Assembly: GCA_022360595.1 (NCBI GenBank)
Contig: JAKSCN010000612.1
Coordinates: 1-10,832, forward strand
Reading direction: 5' to 3'
DNA length: 10,832 nt
Source: Chromatiales bacterium
GTDB taxonomy: Bacteria; Pseudomonadota; Gammaproteobacteria; Chromatiales; Chromatiaceae
Each line of letters starts with the position of its first letter. Within the stretch, counting starts at the first letter, position 1. This document shows positions 1-6,094 of the stretch, one piece after another. Below the pieces are notes generated by a model that saw only the letters and a list, made by a program, of their open reading frames with translations, did not search any database and was not told where the DNA came from. The translations under genes and the position numbers were made by a program.

Positions 1-128
1 AACGTTTACTTACACTGAGAGCATGACAAGACGATTTAGTAAATAAATTATCTGTTTGATTTCTCCTCTTGGCGTTTATCTTTAACTTCAGCAAACACAT
101 TATAAATATATCTAGATTACAAACCTTT
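1..128. other. AT-rich foreign segment abutting the broken MCP gene
   Basis: This stretch has about 40 G or C in 130 bases by hand count, far lower than the adjoining genes. None of the six frames shows recognisable protein similarity to me, and no terminal repeat or complete element is visible because the segment runs off the left edge. It replaces the expected C-terminal coding sequence of the chemoreceptor. The simplest reading is the end of an inserted element or a rearrangement breakpoint at about 128-131. It contains a short palindrome, ATCTAGAT, at 110-117. It could also be a decayed gene end. Confidence 0.5.
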
Positions 129-1570
129 GCTATTTGTGCATTTAGCAAACTGATACCATCGATCACCTCATCGATCTCAACCAATACCCGGCCAGCCTCG
201 GCAATCTGCTCGACACTGCTCTCACCGTAACTCTTGCTGGTCTCCATGACATCCACCGCCTCAACAGCGCCGCCCTGAAGCTGCTCTATCATATGACGAA
301 TCGCTTGAGTCGACTCCTGAGTGCGGCTCGCCAGCGTCCTCACCTCATCGGCCACCACTGCAAAACCCCGGCCCTGTTCACCGGCCCTGGCCGCCTCAAT
401 AGCCGCGTTAAGCGCCAACAAATTGGTCTGCTCTGCAATGCCACGAATCACATCCAGCACTGAACCGATCTGTTCACTGTCATGCTGCAATTGCATAATA
501 ACTTGTGAGGTTTTATTGACCTGACCCGCCAAGGTGTTGATCGACTCGATGGTCTCATTGATAACCTGCCTCCCGGCAGAGGCCTTTTGGTTGGCGGATG
601 TGGTGTTTTCCGATGCCTCAACCGCGTGCTGCGCGACATTATGCACCGTGGTATTGAGAGTCGAGATCTCCTGCAGCGTCTGTTCAAGGGCGTACTGCTG
701 GTCTTCAACCGAATCTTTCGCGTTGTTTGACGCCGTGGTTAAACGGCTGGTTGATTCACCCAATTGCCTGCTGGTTGCCCGCACCTTTGAGACGAGTTCG
801 GATATCTTGTCAGAGAATTGATTGAAACCCTTGGCCAGCTCGGCAACCTCATCCTGCCCATGTACCGCCAGGCGTCGGCTCAGATCCCCATCCCCTTCGG
901 CCACCTCATGCATTGCCAAGACCGCCTCATTGAGCGGCAGCAAAATCCGACGCGAGAAGGTGATCAGCAAACCGGTCATGATCACCGAAAAACCGATCAC
1001 CCAGAGCAACATGCCATGTTCAATGTCGGCGATACCATTGGCTAGGAGGGTCCGCTCCTTATCGGTCAGATAAGTGAAGTGCGCCTGCAAAGTGGTGAGC
1101 CCCTTAACGGCGGGACCATCACTGATCTTCACCAGATTATCGATCTCCCTGGGGGGCAGGCCATTCGCCACATGGCTTTTAACACTATCCAATGCCCGGC
1201 GATATTTGGCGAACACCTCGGCGATATCATCAATGGCTTGTCGCTCTTTGGTGGTTATATCCGGTAATGCCTTATAGGCGCGTAGCGTCTTGCTTAATGA
1301 TTCATAGCGCTGGTTGAAGGCAGCATACTGTTTATCCTTGCCCCGCAACACATAGTTCTTGAACTGATGTATCGCACCGCCATAACCCACTGCCTCACGA
1401 ATCTCAAACAGCAGATCATTACGTTTCACAGCGGTGTCTATGTAGGTGTCAAACGAGTCCTTTACGACTGACGTCATCTGCATCTGGAACCCTAGTAGGG
1501 TAAAACTCAGTATTGCAATCAGTGCGATTAACAGTAAAAAGACATTGCGGATAGTTAACTGCTTCAGCAT
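1..1570 (-). CDS. Methyl-accepting chemotaxis protein, 3' end interrupted and running off the window
   Basis: Membrane chemoreceptor that would signal to CheA/CheW. The ATG at 1570 is preceded by GGAGAGG (1578-1584, minus strand) at 7 nt. TM1 is about residues 10-28 and TM2 about 187-205. Between them lies a mostly helical periplasmic sensor of about 150 residues containing GYGGAIHQFKNYVLRG. A HAMP domain starts near Arg207, followed by a long coiled coil. The signalling tip includes EQTNLLALNAAIEAARAGE (about residues 381-399), then RGFAVVADEVRTLA. Homology holds through LNAQIA, ending at residue 481 (codon 128-130). There a normal MCP continues with an Ala/Glu-rich helix of 60 or more residues. 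Here the frame reads 43 unrelated codons (KVCNLDIF...) in AT-rich DNA without a stop up to the window edge, and neither other minus frame restores homology. The receptor thus lacks the end of its signalling hairpin and is probably inactive. MCP identity is certain; the cause of the break is inferred. Confidence 0.9.
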   Translation of the reverse strand, partial: MLKQLTIRNVFLLLIALIAILSFTLLGFQMQMTSVVKDSFDTYIDTAVKRNDLLFEIREAVGYGGAIHQFKNYVLRGKDKQYAAFNQRYESLSKTLRAYKALPDITTKERQAIDDIAEVFAKYRRALDSVKSHVANGLPPREIDNLVKISDGPAVKGLTTLQAHFTYLTDKERTLLANGIADIEHGMLLWVIGFSVIMTGLLITFSRRILLPLNEAVLAMHEVAEGDGDLSRRLAVHGQDEVAELAKGFNQFSDKISELVSKVRATSRQLGESTSRLTTASNNAKDSVEDQQYALEQTLQEISTLNTTVHNVAQHAVEASENTTSANQKASAGRQVINETIESINTLAGQVNKTSQVIMQLQHDSEQIGSVLDVIRGIAEQTNLLALNAAIEAARAGEQGRGFAVVADEVRTLASRTQESTQAIRHMIEQLQGGAVEAVDVMETSKSYGESSVEQIAEAGRVLVEIDEVIDGISLLNAQIAKVCNLDIFIMCLLKLKINAKRRNQTDNLFTKSSCHALSVSKR

Positions 1571-1681
1571 GGCGATACCTCTCCGTGGTAATACAGATAT
1601 GCGACAACCCAAAATCCGTTTGGCTTTTTCGTATACATCCAGACAAGCCAGCAGAGCCGATATTGGGCCCTGTAATGCGCT

Positions 1682-1708
1682 TTAGCGGCACAAGTTCGAT
1701 AATTTTCA
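1682..1708 (-). promoter_or_regulatory. Candidate sigma-28 (FliA-type) promoter for the chemoreceptor
   Basis: Read on the minus strand this is TGAA, 15 nt, then GCCGCTAA. The flagellar sigma-28 consensus is TAAA-N15-GCCGATAA, so it matches 3 of 4 at -35 and 7 of 8 at -10 with exact spacing. A start site would fall near 1675, about 105 nt before the ATG at 1570. MCP genes are classic FliA targets in enteric bacteria and pseudomonads, which supports the call. Confidence 0.45.
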
Positions 1709-1735
1709 ATATTAAAATTTCGATTAGTTCTTCCC

Positions 1736-1762
1736 TAAAGATTCCCGCCGCCTTGCCGCTAA
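1736..1762 (+). promoter_or_regulatory. Candidate sigma-28 (FliA-type) promoter for the GGDEF-EAL gene
   Basis: TAAA (1736-1739), exactly 15 nt, then GCCGCTAA (1755-1762). The -35 side reads TAAAGATT against the fuller consensus TAAAGTTT, and the -10 side matches 7 of 8. It points rightward to the GTG at 2158 and would give a leader of about 390 nt. It lies back to back with the promoter proposed for the chemoreceptor, so the region would be a divergent flagellar-class control region. A closer promoter cannot be excluded. Confidence 0.5.
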
Positions 1763-1876
1763 CTCTATGCTAGGTAGATATCTGCAGTAGCCAGCCACAG
1801 GCAGAGCACTGTTACGCGAGCAAGAGCGAATAACAATGATCAATAGATCATACCCATCATCGCCAATACACTGTCA

Positions 1877-1900
1877 CGAGACCCCGTCCGGGCAGTCTCG
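1877..1900 (+). repeat. Inverted repeat / hairpin in the leader of the GGDEF-EAL gene
   Basis: CGAGAC (1877-1882) and GTCTCG (1895-1900) are perfect complements. Inside them CCC (1883-1885) can pair with GGG (1890-1892) over a GTCC loop, leaving a CA bulge. This gives a stem of about 9 pairs. No T-run follows, so it is not a classical intrinsic terminator. It would lie in the 5' untranslated leader if transcription starts near 1769. Function unknown. Confidence 0.4.
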
Positions 1901-2145
1901 AAACCACGGCCGACATAGTGTCTCATTGCAGAGTCTGGATAAAAAAACCACTAAATTACCAGCGATCTGTACGCTCTCGCCAAAGTCAGCAACAATCGTC
2001 TATCGACTGAGAGAGCAGCAGAATAGGGATATAAGCTTTAAAAAAATATGGAAAAAAACGGAGGTCGTTTACCCTAAAACCTGCTCGATAGCCTGTGTTC
2101 AAGTAAGCGAGGAGGGTATGAGCAGGGTTCAAACACCAGTCTGAA

Positions 2146-2150
2146 GAGGG
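2146..2150 (+). promoter_or_regulatory. Ribosome binding site deciding the GTG start at 2158
   Basis: GAGGG sits 7 nt before GTG at 2158. The same frame has a TGA at 2119-2121 and no ATG or TTG between it and the GTG, so the GTG is the only reasonable upstream start. Confidence 0.6.
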
Positions 2151-2157
2151 ACAAAGC

Positions 2158-5100
2158 GTGCCCAGTCTACGTTTTATCGATCAAGCACTTGATGTTGTAC
2201 CGGTCTCTCCGCAGGACCACACGACAAGAGCGCGCTCGTCACTGTCGCACCTCCATAAAATCACCCTCATCCTGATCATCGGCAACATACTTGCCATAAT
2301 TCTGCTGGCCTCCTATCTGACCCAGACCCAGTATGAGTCGGCCATTAGGCAATGGATCGACCACAAAAAAGACTCCACCGTACAGCTCGCGCGGTGGGTT
2401 GATGGCGAGTTAAACCTAGCGCTCTCCGACCTTCAATATATTGCCGGCACGCAGAGCTTTCGAACCGAGCCAAACGCCGATCTAATCGTGAAAGAGCTGA
2501 ACGGCATACCCGCCGATATCGACCTGGACAGACACCAGGCACTCGACTGGCTGCATAAAAAAGATGACCGTTTCAGCGTGCTGTTTGTACTCCTGCCGAA
2601 TGGCGACCACTACATCTCCCATCCGTTTGAAGTGCAGAAATCGCTGCAGACCTACAACCTTTCAGAGCGCACCTATTTTCAGACGGTCAAGCGCACGCAC
2701 CAACCCACTATCTCCAACACCTTTATCGGTGCCGACGGCATACCAGCCGTTGCCATCGACGTACCCATACTCAACAACAATGATGAGATCACCTCCCACC
2801 TGGGCGGAGTCTTCTACCTATCCAACCTGCACGACACCTTCACCCAGAGCCCTTATGCCGAAAACAGCGAGGGGATATTTCTGCTGGACAGAGCAGGCAA
2901 CCTGATTACCCACAACGACTACATCCTCTCCAACATCGAGGTGCTGCGTCGGCAACCCTTTGTCGAAAACTTCCTTGCCCAACAGACACCTACAACCGAT
3001 CTTTATGGCTATCGCATTGCCAGTGGGCATCTACCCGCTTCCGCCGAGGCCAACGAACACGTGATGATTCTGGCACAGCTAAACACCGGCTGGACATTAG
3101 GCATCTCTGCTGACATGAACTCCATTCTTGCCCAGTTCCAGCCGGGCATCTGGCACAACATTATCCTTGCCGCCACGCTACTGGTACTGACCAGCACCAT
3201 CGCCATTATCGCCGTTTATCGTATCGGCTCACGTTGGCAAAAGGCGGAACACGCCGTCTCTAACGCCCGCGACAACCTGGAGATGAAAGTGGCTGAGCGC
3301 ACCCAGGAGCTGGTCGAAAAAGAGAGCCGTCTGCGGCTGCTGATCGAGACTATCCCCGATGTAGTCTGGCTAAAAAACAGGCAGGGGCAGTACCTCTCCT
3401 GCAATAAAAAGTGCGAACTGCTGCTAGGCGCCAGTGAAGCTGACATTATTGGCAAGACCATTTTCAACTTTATCAATCACGACCTCGCCACCTCCCTGAC
3501 CGCCAGAGATCAGCAGGTCATGGAGAGCAGCCTTACCGACGTTTCGGAAATCTGGGTCAGCTACAGCAATGATCACCATAAAGAGCTGCTGGAGATTACC
3601 CGCACACCGGTATTTGACACCTCGGGGGAGGTAATAGGCGTGCTCGGCATTGGCCGGGACACCACCGAGCGGCGTGAAGCTGAAAACGCCCTCAAGGAGA
3701 GCGAAGTATTCCGCCAACGGGTATTTGAAAGCTCCAGCGTACCGATGGTGGTGATGGACAGCAAAACCCTGGTGTTTCTTGACTGCAATCCAGCGGCGGT
3801 AAAGATCTACGGTTTTACCAAACGTAGCGAAGTGCTCGGCAAAACCCCTCTGAATGTCTCAACCCCAACCCAGTATGACGGCTCACTATCGGAGCGGAAA
3901 GGGCGACACTATATAGAAGCGGCCTTGCGGGGCGAATCCGTTGAGTTCGAGTGGCGCCACCAACGACCTGGCGGACAACTCTGGGACGCCCAGGTGCATC
4001 TGATGAGTTTCAAATCGGGTAACGAGACACTACTGCAGTTTATCCTGACCGATATTACCGAGCGCAAGCGCACCGCCGTGCAGCTTAAAACCCTCTCTCA
4101 AGCCATCGAGCAAAGCCCGGTATCGGTCATGATCACCAATACCGACGCCGAAATTGAGTACGTAAACAGCACCTTTGAGAATATCACCGGCTATACGGCC
4201 ACCGAGGTCATTAACCACAATCCGCGTATGCTGCAATCGGGCAACACCCCTAAAGGGCTCTACCGAGATCTCTGGCGCACCATTACCAACGGCCGAACCT
4301 GGCAGGGCGAGTTCCAGAACCGCAAGAAAAATGGCGAACTGTTTTGGGAACAGGCCAACATTGCCCCAGTCATCGATGAGGCCGGCGTAATCCGCCACTA
4401 CCTGGCGGTGAAAGAGGACATCACCCTGCGCAAACAGCAGGAGCGGCGCATCCTCCACCAAGCCCACTTCGACACCCTGACCGACTTGCCCAACCGTTTT
4501 CTGTCGCTGGACCGGCTCTCCCAGTTGCTCAACGACGCAGATCGGGACGAAACGCTGGTGGCGATTCTCTTTGTCGATCTGGATGACTTCAAAAAGATCA
4601 ATGACACACTGGGCCACGACGCTGGCGACAAGCTGCTGATTCAGGCCTCGGCGCGCCTGCGCAACACCTTGCGCGGCAGCGACACAGTCGGTCGCCTCGG
4701 TGGCGACGAGTTCATTATTCTGCTCGGAGGACTGACCAGCGCCAGCGACACCCGCAAAGTGGCCGACAGTCTACTGACCCAATTCCGCGAGCCGTTCAAA
4801 ATCGACGGGCGCGAACTGATCATCACCGCCAGTGTCGGCATCGCCATCTATCCCCAAGATGGCAACAGTCCATCCGAGCTGCTGCGCAACGCCGACTCGG
4901 CCATGTACCACTCCAAAGAGCAGGGGCGCAACACCTACTCCTACTTTACCGACGCCATGAATCAAGAGGTGGCTCGCCGCCTGGCGCTGGAGGAGCAGAT
5001 GCACGGAGCCCTGGATCGCAATGAATTCACCCTCTATTACCAACCCGTGGTTAATATCATCGACAATCACATTGTCGGCGTCGAAGCACTCCTGCGCTGG

Positions 5101-5754
5101 CATAACAGGGCTCTGGGACAACTCTCGCCGACAGAGTTTATCCCGCTTGCCGAGCAGACAGGACAGATCATCCCAATCGGACAGTTCATTCTCGACCAGG
5201 CCCTGCAAATGGCAAGCATCTGGCGCAACCAGTGCGACTCCGATTTAAAGATCGCCATCAACCTCTCGCCGCGTCAGTTCCGGGACCCCAAACTGGTTAG
5301 CTGCTTCAAAGACTCCATTATCCATCACCAAGTACCGGGCAATAGTCTGGAGCTGGAGATCACCGAAGGGGTTTTGATGGGCAGCCACAGCCATATTGAC
5401 CAAGCGATCACCGCCTTGAATCAACTGGGCATCGGTATCGCCATGGACGATTTCGGCACCGGTTACTCCTCCCTGAGCTACTTGCGCCAATACCCGTTCG
5501 ATGTACTGAAAATAGACCGCAGTTTTGTCAACGACATCACCGTCGATCCTGCTGACCGAGAGCTGATCAAAGCCACCATCGCCATGGCCCACAGCCTGGG
5601 CCTGAAGGTGATCGCCGAAGGGGTTGAGACCGACGAGCAGCTTCAGTTCCTCAAAAAGCTCCGTTGCGACTACGCCCAGGGCTATCTGTTCAGCAAGCCT
5701 CTGCCACCCGACGAAATAACATCCCTTCTGATCCAGCAACAGCCACTGCATTGA
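2158..5754 (+). CDS. Membrane-bound Cache-PAS-PAS-PAS-GGDEF-EAL c-di-GMP synthase/phosphodiesterase
   Basis: This 1198-residue inner-membrane protein can plausibly make and degrade cyclic di-GMP. It starts at GTG. TM1 is about residues 35-54, a periplasmic double-Cache-like sensor about 55-330 (LSERTYFQTVKRTHQPTISN region), and TM2 about 334-354. A coiled coil (about 360-392) leads into three PAS domains (about 391-510, 517-640 and 641-760), the first two ending in the linker D-T/I-TER, the third in DITLRKQQE. The GGDEF domain (about 766-925) has GGDEF at 848-852, metal Asp807, and an RGSD inhibitory I-site (839-842) at the proper five-residue distance. The EAL domain (about 940-1190) has EALLRW from Glu976, Asn1035, Glu1067 in ELEITEG, Asp1097/Asp1098 in DDFGTGYSSL, Lys1118 in LKIDRSF and Glu1154 in AEGVET, so all expected catalytic residues are present. 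Both activities look intact by motif; which dominates cannot be read from sequence. A sigma-28-like promoter lies upstream. Domain calls are firm; the sensed signal is unknown. Confidence 0.96.
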   Translation: MPSLRFIDQALDVVPVSPQDHTTRARSSLSHLHKITLILIIGNILAIILLASYLTQTQYESAIRQWIDHKKDSTVQLARWVDGELNLALSDLQYIAGTQSFRTEPNADLIVKELNGIPADIDLDRHQALDWLHKKDDRFSVLFVLLPNGDHYISHPFEVQKSLQTYNLSERTYFQTVKRTHQPTISNTFIGADGIPAVAIDVPILNNNDEITSHLGGVFYLSNLHDTFTQSPYAENSEGIFLLDRAGNLITHNDYILSNIEVLRRQPFVENFLAQQTPTTDLYGYRIASGHLPASAEANEHVMILAQLNTGWTLGISADMNSILAQFQPGIWHNIILAATLLVLTSTIAIIAVYRIGSRWQKAEHAVSNARDNLEMKVAERTQELVEKESRLRLLIETIPDVVWLKNRQGQYLSCNKKCELLLGASEADIIGKTIFNFINHDLATSLTARDQQVMESSLTDVSEIWVSYSNDHHKELLEITRTPVFDTSGEVIGVLGIGRDTTERREAENALKESEVFRQRVFESSSVPMVVMDSKTLVFLDCNPAAVKIYGFTKRSEVLGKTPLNVSTPTQYDGSLSERKGRHYIEAALRGESVEFEWRHQRPGGQLWDAQVHLMSFKSGNETLLQFILTDITERKRTAVQLKTLSQAIEQSPVSVMITNTDAEIEYVNSTFENITGYTATEVINHNPRMLQSGNTPKGLYRDLWRTITNGRTWQGEFQNRKKNGELFWEQANIAPVIDEAGVIRHYLAVKEDITLRKQQERRILHQAHFDTLTDLPNRFLSLDRLSQLLNDADRDETLVAILFVDLDDFKKINDTLGHDAGDKLLIQASARLRNTLRGSDTVGRLGGDEFIILLGGLTSASDTRKVADSLLTQFREPFKIDGRELIITASVGIAIYPQDGNSPSELLRNADSAMYHSKEQGRNTYSYFTDAMNQEVARRLALEEQMHGALDRNEFTLYYQPVVNIIDNHIVGVEALLRWHNRALGQLSPTEFIPLAEQTGQIIPIGQFILDQALQMASIWRNQCDSDLKIAINLSPRQFRDPKLVSCFKDSIIHHQVPGNSLELEITEGVLMGSHSHIDQAITALNQLGIGIAMDDFGTGYSSLSYLRQYPFDVLKIDRSFVNDITVDPADRELIKATIAMAHSLGLKVIAEGVETDEQLQFLKKLRCDYAQGYLFSKPLPPDEITSLLIQQQPLH

Positions 5755-5814
5755 TACCCAGCGGCAATACAAACCGCACTCCAGACTCGGCAACCCCAAC
5801 AAAATTACTGTTAC

Positions 5815-5840
5815 TAAAGGCACTTAGCTGAGTGCCGTTA
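5815..5840 (+). repeat. Dyad symmetry inside the proposed promoter
   Basis: GGCACT (5819-5824) and AGTGCC (5831-5836) are perfect complements around TAGCTG. After one mismatch TAA (5815-5817) and TTA (5838-5840) extend the dyad. No T-run follows, so a Rho-independent terminator for the upstream gene is unlikely. The perfect arms fill the spacer between the -35 and -10 boxes, so the dyad may be an operator or a coincidence of the promoter sequence. Confidence 0.4.
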
Positions 5841-5841
5841 A
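5815..5841 (+). promoter_or_regulatory. Candidate sigma-28 (FliA-type) promoter for the kinase/response regulator operon
   Basis: TAAA (5815-5818), exactly 15 nt, then GCCGTTAA (5834-5841), matching the FliA consensus at 4 of 4 and 7 of 8 positions. It has the same CTAAAG-N14-GCCGNTAA layout as the element at 1736-1762. A start near 5848 would precede the small ORF by about 73 nt and the kinase ATG by about 239 nt. Confidence 0.5.
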
Positions 5842-5920
5842 AGATTCCAGGGCCTATTAACATTAATTTGATCATCACACACCACAGCATTCCGGGCTTG
5901 TATCCAACGGAGGGGAGATA

Positions 5921-6094
5921 ATGTTAATCAACAGAGCATGCGAGGTAACGCCCAAGCTCAGAATCGTAAACCCGCAGATAGCATGGCGCCTATGTGTACA
6001 CACACAGGCTGCCACCCATCCCAAGCAGACCAACGCATGGAAGGGTGCAATTCTATCCCTATCAATTAAGCGGGAGGCGTCCACCCATGACTAA
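5921..6094 (+). CDS. Possible 57-residue leader ORF overlapping the kinase start
   Basis: The ATG at 5921 follows GGAGGGGAG (5909-5917), one of the strongest ribosome binding sites in the window, at good spacing. The frame runs 57 codons (MLINRACEVTPK...KREASTHD) and ends with TAA at 6092-6094, overlapping the kinase ATG at 6087 by 8 nt. That arrangement would allow translational coupling. I recognise no family. The peptide is basic, has no membrane segment, and its composition is not clearly that of a protein. It could be a coupling leader peptide rather than a functional product, or chance. Confidence 0.3.
   Translation: MLINRACEVTPKLRIVNPQIAWRLCVHTQAATHPKQTNAWKGAILSLSIKREASTHD
6072..6077 (+). 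promoter_or_regulatory. Ribosome binding site deciding the kinase start at 6087
   Basis: GGGAGG lies 9 nt before ATG 6087. The frame is open upstream to a GTG at 5994, but that start has no comparable site and adds 31 residues (MYTHRLPPIP...) before the usual short cytoplasmic N-terminus. I therefore prefer 6087. Confidence 0.6.

Larger units (their letters stand above)
1571..2157. other. Divergent intergenic region (587 bp) without a supported gene
   Basis: The region holds the chemoreceptor ribosome binding site, two divergent sigma-28-like promoters, a hairpin at 1877-1900 and A-tracts near 2039-2057. A 102-codon frame at 1836-2144 has no convincing ribosome binding site and no recognisable content, so I do not call it. 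Part of the region (1681-1740) is AT-rich, about 30% GC by hand count, as expected for promoter DNA. Confidence 0.6.
5755..6086. other. Intergenic region upstream of the hybrid kinase
   Basis: This 332-bp stretch contains the sigma-28-like promoter with its internal dyad, an ATTAA-C-ATTAA direct repeat near 5856-5866, a strong ribosome binding site at 5909-5917 and the small ORF described separately. I find no intrinsic terminator after the GGDEF-EAL stop, only a weak 4-bp stem (GCGG 5761-5764 with CCGC 5774-5777) without a T-run. Confidence 0.5.

Noticed and set aside
1..130. Frameshift rather than insertion explaining the loss of MCP homology
   Set aside because: Neither of the other two minus frames continues the MCP sequence; both hit stops within a few codons and the base composition changes as well.
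2003..2035. Sigma-70 promoter with TATAAG at 2030-2035
   Set aside because: No credible -35 hexamer at 16-18 nt upstream; kept only as a possible alternative start region.
1836..2144. 102-codon plus-strand frame in the divergent intergenic region
   Set aside because: No good ribosome binding site, no recognisable motif, low-complexity basic composition, and it lies within what looks like a promoter and leader region.
4030..4617. 195-codon minus-strand frame inside the GGDEF-EAL gene
   Set aside because: It lies opposite clear PAS and GGDEF coding sequence and shows the composition of an antisense shadow.
5245..5823. 192-codon minus-strand frame opposite the EAL domain
   Set aside because: Antisense shadow of a strongly conserved domain, with no identifiable family.
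5755..5845. Rho-independent terminator after the GGDEF-EAL gene
   Set aside because: The hairpin at 5819-5836 has no T-run after it, and it coincides better with a promoter spacer.
5994..6086. Upstream GTG start extending the hybrid kinase by 31 residues
   Set aside because: No ribosome binding site comparable to GGGAGG before ATG 6087, and the extension would lie in untypical Pro-rich sequence before the normal N-terminus.
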